The translations under genes and the position numbers were made by a program. This document shows positions 35,598-46,329 of a stretch of DNA of 64,000 bases, in pieces. Origin of the DNA: Owenia fusiformis. Lineage: Eukaryota; Annelida; Polychaeta; Sabellida; Oweniidae. The stretch lies in assembly GCA_903813345.2 (NCBI GenBank), contig CAIIXF020000003.1:33348159-33412158 (forward strand). Direction: 5' to 3'. Position 1 is the first letter of the stretch. Every line of letters starts with the position of its first letter. Under the pieces are notes generated by a model. That model saw nothing but the letters and a program-made list of their open reading frames with translations. It was not told where the DNA came from and did no database searches.

Positions 35598-36570
35598 CAG
35601 TGCGTATCAAAAACGCAACAGATTGTTATCTTAGAAAAGCACAAAACCAGTGATAACAGCATTGATTTCATTCAATACACCATAAAGCCATGTGTGTCCT
35701 CTTTACAATGATATATCATTCATTGATATTTGGTCATGGTTTGGCGAGTAATCATTCCATTTGCAAAGTGGGCAAAAATTAGCTTCGGGCCAAGTTATAA
35801 ACATTGCAAAAGTCAGTGTACGGAGCCCGATGCAATATTGGACATAAACATAAAACCTATGCTGACTGCATCCTTTTAATTCAATGTACCAAAAAGCCAA
35901 ATTACTCCTCTTTGCAATGGAATATCATTCATTCACAGGGAGTCATCTCTGGCCGAATAATCATTAATTTTGCAGAGTGGGGCAAAATTCAGCTCGGACC
36001 CAAGTTTAAAACATTGCAAAAGTCAGTACAAGGGACATAGGGCCTATTGGAAGAAGGTGTGACATGTATGACAGAGACAGTAAAGTGTTCATACTCATAC
36101 TCTTGCAAGAATACATGCCACCACTTCCTTGCACATAAAGATGCGCTCATCTGTCCACCTCATGCATGGTTCAGCCCTGAATCATGTGTGGGTTAAAGTA
36201 AAGAAAAGCAGTCCATGGGCAAATCTTTCTCGAGGTTTTGCAATATCTAGTGGAGGAATTGTAACCACAGATGCTCCTGAGATAGCTCCAAAAGAAAAGG
36301 TCACAACAATTCAAGTCAGGGGAACTTCCATTGGCACTTAGCCCTTGCACTGATTTTTTCAATATCTAAAACTTGGCGCAGAGCCGATTTTGACTCACTG
36401 TGCAAATGGAAGGATTTCTCACCCAACCATTACCACATGTGAATGAATGACATATCATTGCAAAGAGGAGAGACATGGCTTTATGGTACATTAAATGAAA
36501 TTGATGTAGTCATCACTAGTTTTGTGATTTTACGAGATAACTACTTGTTGCGTTTTTTGGATACGCCCTG
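35598..36570. mobile_element. 973-bp foldback MITE, TA target (Tc1/mariner-like)
   Basis: Ends CAGTGCGTATC and GATACGCCCTG are flanked by TA at 35596-35597 and 36571-36572. The arms exceed 200 bp and share CGCAACA, ACCATAAAGCCATGTGTG-like and CATTTGCA(A/C)AGTG landmarks. The left arm block is duplicated: the part from about 35690 recurs near 35885, each ending in ACATTGCAAAAGTCAGT. No transposase remains. Confidence 0.75.
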
Positions 36571-36572
36571 TA

Positions 36573-37111
36573 GTCCAGAAAGCCTAATTTAAAAATCACT
36601 TAGCAGGCTATATTTTGCACAAGTAGTCAAGGTTAGTTGAGAAATATACCTGTGTAAATGACGGTATTTAACACCCTTGTAGATCAGTGCTACACCAGTT
36701 CCCCAGGTTCCATTCCCGGTTCAGGTAGGTCTAATTGGCATGTTGCGTTAAGAACTAATGCAACGTTAAATTAACACCACTTCAGGTTCTATTATAATCG
36801 TTCCAATGGTGATCAAAATACAGTTTGTGAGACTTACAATGATTTCAGAGGGATTTTGAAATACTTTTAAGTAATTCTAAAAAGTATTCATTTATACATA
36901 CATGTCATGCAGTAAATGTAAATATTTGACACCGAATACTGACCAGTTCGAAAGTCAAGGTTCAACAATCGGCGGTATACCGAACAATGTGTTCTGTCAA
37001 GGACAATCGTAAAATTCTCTTTGATATATTACAACGACGTTTTATCATATCATATGATTAGAGCAGAGTAAGACTTTTCGAACAAACTATTTATGAGGAC
37101 AAATAACTACG
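36573..37111 (+). promoter_or_regulatory. 5' flank of SLC22 copy 2
   Basis: The last ~200 bp are homologous to the flank in front of copy 1. The rest is AT-rich without recognisable features. Confidence 0.4.
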
Positions 37112-37699
37112 ATGAAATTTGATGATATCTTGTCGAAAATCGGAGGATTTGGGACGTTCCAGAAACTTCTTATAATGGCCTTCATCATTTACTACCCGGG
37201 AAACAGCTGGACGCTGGTGAGCGTAAATTTGGTTGCTGGTGACATGGATCATTGGTGTAAATTGGACGTGAATGGTGTGAATAAAAGCCATGTCAAGGAG
37301 TTGATCATTCCCAAAACGATTGATGCATTTCAAAAGAAAACCTATAGTAAATGTGAAATGTATGATATTAACACGACAGAATTGAATGCGCCAAAGGGTG
37401 GTTTATATTATTGTATAATTAAACCAACGTCATTAGTATACTTATAATCATAATATATTTGCCTTACAGTTGTATGAGTACAAGTTACACCACATCGTAT
37501 AATAAATTCACTTTAACTTGTATTTTAAACTTATTTAAACTCATTATAGCTGGTAATATAATTGCAGGGGGCCGCTGTCTTCTGTGTTTGACGTCGCAAA
37601 CGACAGCGATTTGGCCGATGCGCTTTCGATAGCCTGTCTCCCCACATAGGAGCAGCCGCTCTATTTGTCGCGTCAATATTGAAATGACGCGATCGCGCT

Positions 37700-39110
37700 A
37701 AAAAATAAAGAATACTGTACACTAAAATACTTGCTACTTGATCAATACTGAACCAAATTCTATGATTTTTGAACGAGCATGTTCCTGATTATATATTCTT
37801 TCAGACCGTATACAAAATAGGAATGTTCTCTGTTTATTCTCTCTCGTAGCATTGTGTAGACATGGACTGTCCACCTTTCTGACGTGATCATTTACGATGA
37901 GAGTCTTCACTTCACACGACTGTATTTCTATTAATACTGGATATTTTATTAATATTTTTGTTAATTATTACTTTCCATATATATGGGTAACCAATTATCG
38001 AAAAATAAAATTTCAAATCAAAGTATATTTCTTCATCAAGGCGTTTAAAGTGTATTTACTACAAAATATTTTTCGTTTTCACGTTACATTTTCCCGGGAA
38101 TTTGGGCTATTTTTAAGATTGTTTCTGTATTGTTTGAAAATAAGATAGTTAACATTTTGTAAGGCATAATAATATGCACATAATGTAATAAAAGTACTAA
38201 AGATAACATACATATCTTCTTTCTTTTATTTGATGGTAAATATGTTCCCGGGAACGATATACACGTTCATGTAAAATAGTTTCGTTCATCGCACATCCTC
38301 TGCTTCACTCATACATACAACAAGTACGTGTGCATTTCAGTGGTGAGTATAAATTCTTTTTTATTACACACCATGAACATAGCCGTTTAATTAAAAACTA
38401 TGACAATATGCATAACATATTTATGTTTTGATTTCATTAGTTATTCATTTAAGTCTATGTCAAATACATTCATCATTTGATGTTTTAATTTGCAAATTTT
38501 GAAATCCGAAAATTTGCCGCGAAAATCCATTTAGGGCCTATATTGCACTACATTTATTTCGATGATACAAAAACACTGCAACTGTCTTTCTATCATACTC
38601 ATATGTTTATTTTAGTATATAGAGCCTATCTACATATCTAGACTTAGAAACATTTGTCAACGACGCTATTCGTTGCTATGAACAGGGGGGCTATCGGGCA
38701 AGTTCAACTGAGTGCATTCTAAGAAATTGGGATTGCAGGAGTGACATCTATAAATCGATAGAGTAAAATTTTTATATAGCCTAGTTGTAGTCATACTTGT
38801 CTCAATGACACATTGCCAGTTTGTTGCATTGCATGTCAGCTTTATTGAACATTCCCTTGCTTATATATTTTGCATGTATGTTTCAGTCTTTGTACTAGGC
38901 TCAATTAAATACTAGGCTAATGTACAATAGTTTGCATGTACATATATGTCTTCTCCAGCAGCCCAACCCATGGTACTTAATATTTAAATGTGTTCAATAT
39001 TTCTCTACATATAATATCACCCTAGGGTCCATTAAATAGGACCTACTTATGCATGTAAATATACAGTCAAAGACATAGCCGAAATCAACATAAATGATAG
39101 GCCTATTATT
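37700..39110. other. Non-coding left part of the composite insertion
   Basis: AT-rich, with no recognisable coding sequence or terminal repeats. It probably supplies promoter and 5' untranslated DNA for the unknown gene, if that gene is expressed. Confidence 0.35.
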
Positions 39111-39114
39111 TATC

Positions 39115-39740
39115 TTTTCAGAATCATCACCACCCTCTCTGCCTACTCTATCTTCATCTGCTTTGTCACTCACCCGGTGTCACTCTCACAAGCCTACACT
39201 TTCACTTTCACTCATTGAGGTAAATATATAAACAAGATAGGTGATTATAAACAATGTTTGTACATGACATATTATTTTGAGTTTATTAACAATAACAGAC
39301 ATAAATTGATATTATTTTATCTTTTCAGAATCATCACCACCCTCTCTGTCTACTCTATCTTCATCTGCTTTGTCACTCACCCAGTGTCACTCTCACAAGC
39401 CTACACTTTCACTTTCACTCATTGAGGTAAATATATAAACAAGATAGGTGATTATAAACAATGTTTGTACATGACATATTATTTTGAGTTTATTAACAAT
39501 AACAGGCATAAATTGATATTATTTTATCTTTTCAGAATCATCACCACCCTCTCTGTCTACTCTATCTTCATCTGCTTTGTCACTCACCCAGTGTCACTCT
39601 CACAAGCCTACACTTTCACTTTCACTCATTGAGGTAAATATATAAACAAGATAGGTGATTATAAACAATGTTTGTACATGCAACATATTAGATTATATGT
39701 TTATTTTTTACAATATTATTAGATATTACACTGTGTTGAT
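39115..39740 (+). repeat. Three tandem 207-bp units, each an exon with its own splice sites
   Basis: Units with exon-like cores 39122-39219, 39329-39426 and 39536-39633, each 98 nt, preceded by TTATCTTTTCAG and followed by GTAAATATATAAAC. The cores differ by only one or two bases (ACCCGG against ACCCAG, CTGCC against CTGTC). A fourth, diverged core (39788-39859) has the same TTTTCAG and GTAAATATA flanks. One frame of the 98-nt core is open (Ser/Thr/Leu-rich), but 98 is not a multiple of three, so including varying numbers would shift the frame; untranslated leader exons are more likely. Confidence 0.7.
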
Positions 39741-39877
39741 TTTATAAATAAAAGGCATAAAGTGGTATTATTATTTTATATTTTCAGAACACTCTCTTGC
39801 TCTATCTCTATCACTACAGCACTAGGCTTCAGTTCTCATCACTTCTCATTTCTTTCAAGGTAAATATAGAACAAGCT

Positions 39878-42800
39878 ATGGCTTATCATAAACCAACATT
39901 TATATCTCTGACTTTGCTCATTTATTTTGCAATATTAGATCTCATGTGTTTAGTTCCCATACCACCCATATTGTTCTGGCACTTATTCTGTGCAGTCTTC
40001 GGATTCTTCCTCACAAATCCCTCCAATAGCAAACCAAAAGGTCAAAGTAAACTGCCTGAACCGATATTACCATTTTGGGCTTTTTTTAAATTCAGAACTA
40101 ATAAACACCACTCCAGATCAGTTAGGCCTATTCCATTGAGAAAATGCATTGTGCGTATGAACCTTAACAGAATCATGAGACTAAACCAGTGGAAATCAAA
40201 GATCAAAATTCCTCCCAAACAAGACAAGTCTGATTCAATTACCTGCGATAGTAAACCACGGGTAGGCCTTTTGTTTACATTAGTAAAGCACACCAAACTA
40301 TGGATTCTGCGCCTAATCGATACATTCAGAGAAATTATTTGTTCTCCTAGTGCAGTATTCTATCTTGCCCTTGATGTTTTGATACTAGGACTTCGCCAAT
40401 ACATCAACAGAGACATTGATGACACCAAAGAATTACTGAAATACAAATGCTCCTCTTTTGAACACTTTCTCTCGACCATCCTTATCTGGATACTATTTGT
40501 CACTGAGTATTTTGGAATGCCACGAGAACTACAAGTCATAACAATTTTGATTTTGTTCTGTGTAATTCTGTACAGGGCAGTTCTCCAAACGTTTCACACA
40601 GAAATGATGTGTTTGTTCTTCACAATTGCATTAAACTGGGTCTGTCAAAATGAATCATATGATACAATGTCACTCTTTTTTGACACAATACTCATAGTAT
40701 TTATCAGTATTAACACCTTCTACACCCAGAGAAAGAAAATATGCCTGTTCTGTAAAAAGTCACCAGGGGCAACATTTGAAAATAAAACATCAACTTGTTC
40801 CACCATCAACTACGACAAGAATGTTGAAGCTTTTGTTAGAAAGCATAGTCAGTCAGTGTTAGATGACAATCTCGTTGAATCTGATCAGGATAGTATTGAC
40901 ATCAACCAGACAATAAACAGAAACATAACAAATACAGGGGGAAGTCGATGCTGCATTTTGCACTGTACTAATGAAGGTAGTCGCACATTGAAAACGCTGA
41001 ATGGCTTGTATGAAATTGATATTGACCAAAACTTCACAACTGATGATGCTGGTAATTTAAAAATCTGTAATGCTCATTATAGTCGTCAACCACACAAGCA
41101 ATCTAAGCGATTTAGGCATACAAAACAAGCCTGTAGTAGACAATTTACCAAAAGTCAATGTTTGCATTGCAATGAAACATACACCTTAACATCGAGTGCA
41201 TGTCATAGCCATGTATTAAACATTTCTGGAAAAACGATTTCATGCCCTTGTACATATAGTATTATTATAATAGGATTTATTAGTACTGATGCCCTTTTAG
41301 GGCCAAACGTACATCCAATATACAATTTTCAATAACAGTAAATATAGGCAATAAAGTAAAGAAAATAGGATTACATTCTTCAAATGACATATAAAATGTT
41401 ACTTTGATATAAGAATCCTGTCTCTACCCATCATTAGATACTTTATCATGTCAGCAGATTCTTTTAATATGATCCCCTCACTCGTCAATAGAAAAATTGT
41501 CTTTTGGTGGTCATTCATGTTTTTAAAATTACGACACAGGTTTTCAAGTTTTTCAATATGGGATTTTCTGATAAACTCCAATTTTTTACATTTGAATAAA
41601 AAGTGTGTTTCATCTTCTATAACCGAGTCCTTGCATATTTTACAAAATCGACTATTAAGATCAGTAATTGGTTTTGTATATCGGCCTCTCTCTATCTCTA
41701 GATTGTGGGCGCTTATACGTAATCTAGTTAAATGTTTAGCATTTGAAAGTGTCGTTTCTGAAAGGTAGTGTTCAAATCCAAAGTGCGATTTTAGTTGTTT
41801 AAATAATCTAAGTTTCCCCCCATTCCCACTTATCAGATTCTTCCAATATACTTGATATCTCTCTATTAGTTTCTTTTTGACTTTAATAGCAAGCCTATTT
41901 GTGCTCATCTCTATGTTTACCCTATCTTCAAGATTCAATTCATCAGACATTTTTATTTTAATATGGCACAGTATATTTTTGAGTTGTTTGTGCCATGTAA
42001 ATGTGTTATTTGTTAAATCAAATGTTTTACTCATAATTAATGAATCGTTTAGTAGACTCCCATTTGAACTCAACTCTAAATGACCGAGGTATTTGATTTG
42101 TCTTTTTATAATATCAACTACTAAAGGTATTCTTCCCAATTCTCCTCTTACTGCCATGTTTGTGGCTTTTCTATGGACCCCGAGAACATATTTTTGGAAC
42201 CGAATATGATTGTTTTCAATTAAAGCACTTTCGTATTTCTGTTCAATATCTCGATTAGTTTGGCAGTCACGCTTGGTATATAAATCATTACACCATATTT
42301 CCGAACCGTATAAAGCGACGGGTTTGATAAGTTGATCATACAATTTCATTTTCAGTGAAGACTTCATCTCTGTGCCGCTTGTCAATTGATAAAGTTTAAA
42401 CATGGCTTTATTTGCTTTTTCTTTTATGTTTTGTTGGGCCGGTTTAAAAGATCCCGAAGCACTTAAGACAATTCCCAAATATGTATACCTTTGAACATTT
42501 TGTATATTCTTACCATTTATTTGAAATCGTTCTTGACAAACTTTGCCACATTTCCAGAATTTCATAATTTTTGTTTTGTCAATGTTAATTTCAAGTTTCC
42601 AGTCATCACAGAAGGATTCAAGAGTGTTCAGTTTTAGCTGCATTCCTTTTTTACTAGTATCAAATATGACTAGATCGTCTGCAAATAGCAAACTGCTAAC
42701 ATGTTGAGTTTCAAGGAACGGAGATTTCCCAACATTATCAAACTTTTTTATAATATCATTTATATATATGTTAAATAATAATGGACTGAGCGAGTCTCCT

Positions 42801-43663
42801 TGTTTTACACCCCTATCACATGAAAACGATTCCGTATAAGTTGAATGATTAAGTTTTACACACGCCGTGGCATTTTCATACATGGTTTTAATGATTTTGT
42901 AGAAGTGCCCTTTAATTCCTGACTTTTGTAACTTATACATAAGGCCTGTGTGCCATATCGAATCAAATGCCTTCTTTAGGTCCACAAAGCAGGCATAAAA
43001 ATTACTTTTATTTTGATGAACATGTTTGTCAATAAGAGACCGAATTATAAATATATGGTCGGTCGTTCTTGCTTTCTTCATAAAACCTGCCTGGTTTTGT
43101 GAAATAATATTATTTGATTTGACAAAAGCATAAAGGCGATTATATAGCACATTGGAGAAGATTTTCGATAAGCATTCCGAAATAAATATGCCACGATAGT
43201 TACCTGGTATTCGAGGGTCATTTTTCTTGTAAATTGGTACATTGATCCAAATACAACTGGCAAAACTGAATCTTCATCAAGTCTTGAAATTGCAGGTTAT
43301 GCCTGTTCAAAGTGCGAGTCCTACTTTCTTGAGCTCATCAAAACCTCTAACAAATTAGACTCATTAATTGATGATCTGTCCGTGCCATTGAAAGAACAAT
43401 GTTCAATATCCAAGATGTCACATTCAAGTGGAGCTGAGATAAATGATATGCCTTCTCCAGAAAAGGCGCAGCAGACCTCATTTGAACAGCAATCAGTTGA
43501 TAAACCGTTGTTTGTTACACAATCAAATGACCCTAACTCCACCTCCTATCAATCTAAATCAGAGACAGGTATCTGTGAGAAGTTGCTTAGTCTGCGGATT
43601 GAATCAGCCACATCAAGTTTACGCAAAGATTATGTATTAACGGAGCTGTCGGGCATTTTCTAA
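39878..43663 (+). CDS. Unrecognised gene: multi-membrane-segment, Cys-rich protein, split by a LINE
   Basis: The frame is open from ATG 39878 to the LINE at 41236 and resumes in the same frame at 43267, ending at TAA 43661-43663; without the LINE it would be about 584 residues. The N-terminal half has several hydrophobic stretches (for example FISLTLLIYFAILDLMCLVP, HFLSTILIWILFV, VITILILFCVILY and DTILIVFISINTFY). The C-terminal half is soluble and Cys/His-rich: CLFC, RCCILHC...ICNAH, CLHC...CHSH, and CSKC after the LINE. The C-x3-C, 33 residues, C-x2-H spacing recalls a C2CH zinc module of THAP type, but the family's invariant Trp is not seen. I do not recognise the protein. It may belong to the DNA element carrying it. 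It is broken here, though each half is free of stops, so the damage looks recent. With the LINE in place the first half reads on to a stop at 41335. Confidence 0.5.
41236..43256 (-). mobile_element. 5'-truncated non-LTR retrotransposon (LINE), 10-bp target duplication
   Basis: Lies antisense in the unknown gene. CTGG(A/C)AAAAC occurs on both sides (41226-41235 and 43257-43266), as a target duplication with one mismatch. The 5' end (right side) is truncated inside the reverse transcriptase. The 3' untranslated part is about 160 bp and includes AAGGGCATCAGTACTAATAAA. Confidence 0.8.
41399..43255 (-). CDS. LINE reverse transcriptase (ORF2 C-terminal part)
   Basis: Open frame of about 618 codons from the truncated 5' end to TAA at 41399-41401. 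It starts in VPIYKKNDPRIPGNYRGIFI, the usual beginning of LINE reverse transcriptase. It continues with NQAGFMKKARTTDHIF, FVDLKKAFDSIWH (catalytic Asp), GVKQGDSLSPLLFNIYIND and the FADDLVIFD active site. A Cys/His segment CKICKDSV...DETHFLFKC lies near the C-terminus, common in such elements. The endonuclease part is missing. No stops interrupt what remains, pointing to recent insertion. The clade was not determined. Confidence 0.88.
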   Translation of the reverse strand, partial: CIWINVPIYKKNDPRIPGNYRGIFISECLSKIFSNVLYNRLYAFVKSNNIISQNQAGFMKKARTTDHIFIIRSLIDKHVHQNKSNFYACFVDLKKAFDSIWHTGLMYKLQKSGIKGHFYKIIKTMYENATACVKLNHSTYTESFSCDRGVKQGDSLSPLLFNIYINDIIKKFDNVGKSPFLETQHVSSLLFADDLVIFDTSKKGMQLKLNTLESFCDDWKLEINIDKTKIMKFWKCGKVCQERFQINGKNIQNVQRYTYLGIVLSASGSFKPAQQNIKEKANKAMFKLYQLTSGTEMKSSLKMKLYDQLIKPVALYGSEIWCNDLYTKRDCQTNRDIEQKYESALIENNHIRFQKYVLGVHRKATNMAVRGELGRIPLVVDIIKRQIKYLGHLELSSNGSLLNDSLIMSKTFDLTNNTFTWHKQLKNILCHIKIKMSDELNLEDRVNIEMSTNRLAIKVKKKLIERYQVYWKNLISGNGGKLRLFKQLKSHFGFEHYLSETTLSNAKHLTRLRISAHNLEIERGRYTKPITDLNSRFCKICKDSVIEDETHFLFKCKKLEFIRKSHIEKLENLCRNFKNMNDHQKTIFLLTSEGIILKESADMIKYLMMGRDRILISK

Positions 43664-44543
43664 TGAGTAAGACCTCCGCAAGTTGCAAGTGGGGAGACAG
43701 GCTATCGAAACGGTTCTGAAAAGTCGACGGGGCCTGTATAATTGACACAGACTGAGCATGCACTCAAACAAGTGATGATTTACGACATTATGTCGTAAAC
43801 TAAAGAAATGAGACAATGTCGTAATTATGACTATGGTCTGGACGAATATATGTTAACAAAAAATTGGACAAGAGTACCCTGTAAATATGGTTGGAATTTT
43901 GATCAGACTGAGTTCTATTCAACCATTGTAAGTCGTTACACTTTGGTATGCGATCGAGCATGGCTACAGGCAGTACCGACAACCTTCCTTGTCCTAGGCA
44001 CATTTTTTGGCTCTATTCTCTCAGGATACATGTCAGACAGATGGGGTAGAAAATGGACTTTGATAATCTTAATAATAAGTCAAATGGTGTGCAACATCGC
44101 TGAAGCATTTTCACCATATTTCTGGTTATTTGTAGGAATTCGTTTCTTATTAGGAATTTTTAATATGGGAACATTTTCAGTCTTTTCTGTTCTCTTGATA
44201 GAAAGCATGCCTCCAGTCCGCAGGAATCACTGTACATATTACGTTACGCTTGGGCGCATCCTTGAATTCATTCTCCCTGTAATCGCATACTTTGTTCGAA
44301 GCCATACACACTTACTATTGGTAGGGGTGGGTGTCGCAATTCCTGGACTTGTTTGTGCCATATTGTTGCCCGAAAGTCCAAGATGGCTACTCTCACGCAA
44401 ACGCTACAAGGAGTACGAAAAAGTGGTGCACAAGATCGCTAGGATTAATAATGCTGCTATTCCTGATGAAATCCTTAGGAGTGAGAGACAAATAGAAGAC
44501 AGTGATAATAAGGCAATGGGTACAGCGTCTTTCCTGGACTTAA

Positions 44544-44994
44544 GGATGCAGTACCGGGTCGGTTTTCACGTCTGTTTGCGCAGGTTTGACTTCCGGTTTG
44601 AGAAAGCTAGCTCCCAAGAACCTCATTTTCGCATTTAGTCTTATTCAAAAATTATAGTTTATTTCGATAATGGTGTTTCCAGAAAATAATTAAATTGCAA
44701 ACATTTTATCAAGCAAATTTTATCCCTTTCACTTTTATGGGAAAACTTGTTCTTGAGTCGCAATTAGTGGATACGAAAACCAGGGTTCGAAAGATGCCAG
44801 CTCTATTGAAAACTCAAAAAAGTAAAAAGATTCATTTTGGGTAGGTAAAATAATTTTTTATTTTGTAATAACCAGACGGTCAATCCTCTTCATATTGCAC
44901 TTGGATGATGATAACATCATAGTGATACATTGTAACAAATATGAGCAAAATCTAATGTCTGGAACTTTTTCTACGCTGACCTGGTACTGCATCC
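44544..44994. mobile_element. 451-bp MITE with TTAA target duplication
   Basis: Ends GGATGCAGTACC and GGTACTGCATCC are flanked by TTAA (44540-44543 and 44995-44998). Copy 1 of the transporter shows the empty site with a single TTAA (in GACTTAATTAGAACG, near 32994-33008). TTAA duplications are typical of piggyBac and Kolobok elements. The interior is non-coding. Confidence 0.88.
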
Positions 44995-45100
44995 TTAATT
45001 AGAACGCCACGTCTCAGAAAGCGCACTCTGATATTATGGTTTTTGTGGTTCAGCATGATGTTTGTTTTATATGCGTTTCAAACAAATATTGGACACCTAA

Positions 45101-45587
45101 TAGTATAGTTTCCATATAGCTTTTGAAATCTCGCTAAATCTCGTTTTTCGTGAGATTTTAAGAGACTTGCATATTAGACCTCTAATGACTTACATTACCT
45201 TCTTTTAAATGGCATATTTGAATTCAGTGAAATGTTTTCTCCTTTACACAGTTATGTAATTTGAATAATTTTCTATAACAATTAAAAAAAACTTGGGCCA
45301 AATGTCCATAGATGCAATGCTAAAATCCTTTAAATCCGTGGATTATTTGTATGTCAATCAACATTTGCATGTTTAATCACATCATGTACATAAACAGGGT
45401 CATCATGTGGTATATCATTCAAGTTTTATACAGATTCAACAAACACACTTTGATAAATCATGAAATTAAGCCACTTTTCCAAGATTTTAGCATGTAAATG
45501 AATGGAGCTCTAGCCCGAGTTAAAAGCTGAATAAAAGATGGCAGCACGAGATTTCATTGATTTTTCTGCTATTTAGAAACTATCCTA
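45101..45587. mobile_element. 487-bp MITE in SLC22 copy 2
   Basis: Inverted ends TAGTATAGTTTCCATATAGC and GCTATTTAGAAACTATCCTA, both followed inward by a GAAATCTCG block (near 45127, mirrored near 45548). It interrupts the transporter between Leu and Ile-Pro-Gly of the segment that is uninterrupted in copy 1. A TA duplication is likely but a one- to two-base ambiguity at the junction prevents certainty. Confidence 0.7.
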
Positions 45588-46227
45588 TTCCCGGGAGTAT
45601 ATATCTTAATATGGTCGTCATCATTGCAGGCTCTGAGATACCTACATTTATTACAATGTGGTGCTTTATTCAAATCTGGAAGAAGACTGGCAATCATGAT
45701 CTACATTCTGATAAGTGGATTATGTTGTTTACTGATGATACCGCTTATAATGGTGAATATGAAATTATTGGTGACCATAGCTGCTATGATAGCAATGTCA
45801 AGCGTGAAGACCACTATATGGGTCGTTTTTCTGTACACAGGAGAAGTATATCCAACCCCTGCACGGACAATCGGCATTGGAACAGCTTCGAGCATCAGCC
45901 GAATCGCATCTTTGATATCCACTCAACTTTCACTGTTGAAAACTATATGGTTTGGCCTGCCATATGTATTGCTTTGCGTATTTCCAATTGTCTCCAGTGT
46001 TTTAGCATATTTCCTCCCTGAAACCAAGGGCTGTCATCTGCCAGAGACATTTGAAGAAGCAGAGATGTTTGGAACTGAAGAATACAATAATTTAGATAAG
46101 GAGTATATCAGAAATGGTTCAATACAACTGAAAGAGCCATTCATTAATGATACAACATTAGAAAAAACTAACTCCCCTAAGCAGGTATAGGCAAACAAAA
46201 ATGTAAAAAAAAGTCAGCATAACTATA

Positions 46228-46327
46228 GTGGAAATAGCTGGTTACTGTCCGCGTTCACGTATATTACTTGTACTGAATTACCAGATTTTATCAAATGGGG
46301 CCACTTTTCAACACCACTTTGTTAGAT
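46228..46327. other. 3' flank of SLC22 copy 2
   Basis: No separate feature beyond the end of the pseudogene. Short poly-A stretches follow the stop codon. Confidence 0.3.
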
Positions 46328-46329
46328 AT

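Larger units (their letters stand above)
37400..43831 (+). mobile_element. 6.43-kb composite insertion in SLC22 copy 2
   Basis: Boundaries were inferred by comparing with intact copy 1, where AAGGGTG is followed directly by (A)TCTGG. Inside, an inverted pair of about 25 bp, CGATAGCCTGTCTCCCCAC at 37628-37646 and its reverse complement at 43689-43708, probably marks the ends of a DNA element. Contents from left to right: non-coding DNA, a 207-bp tandem array with exon-like units (39115-39740), an unrecognised gene (39878-43663) and an antisense LINE splitting that gene. A 21-base perfect palindrome (TTTACGACATTATGTCGTAAA) lies at 43777-43797. A clear target duplication was not found, so insertion may have been stepwise. 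Confidence 0.6.
37112..46190 (+). pseudogene. SLC22 transporter copy 2, broken by three insertions and a frameshift
   Basis: Gene fragments in order: 37112-37399 (MKFDDILSKIGGFG to about residue 96), 43832-44543, 44999-45100 and 45588-46190. Together they cover the whole 550-residue SLC22 protein in the same order as copy 1. Insertions of about 6.43 kb, 0.45 kb and 0.49 kb separate them. A 2-base deletion at about 45661 (TGGTGCTTTATT where copy 1 has TGGTTTGCTTTATT) shifts the frame before the next membrane segment. The insertion at 44544 leads to an early stop at 44636-44638. Fragments 1-3 are nearly identical to copy 1. The last fragment matches copy 3 instead (RRLAIMIYILISGLCCLLM, KTTIWVVFLYTGE, GTASSI-RIASLISTQLSLL), so this copy is a mosaic. 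Not expected to make a working transporter. Confidence 0.9.

Noticed and set aside
36680-36790. tRNA-like sequence (GGTTCCATTCCCGG, TAGATCAGTG)
   Set aside because: Box A and box B are each imperfect and no cloverleaf forms; at best it is an old SINE remnant.
39115-39740. Coding repeats continuing into the unknown gene
   Set aside because: The 98-nt cores would shift frame with each copy and the downstream ATG has its own context; leader exons are more plausible, though unproven.
41236-41335. C-terminal 33 residues of the unknown gene before the LINE is recognised
   Set aside because: This tail is translated from the antisense LINE 3' end; the real continuation is at 43267.
37400-43831. The 6.43-kb interruption as an ordinary intron
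   Set aside because: No AG stands before the right junction, both paralogues lack an intron there, and the stretch holds its own genes and repeats.
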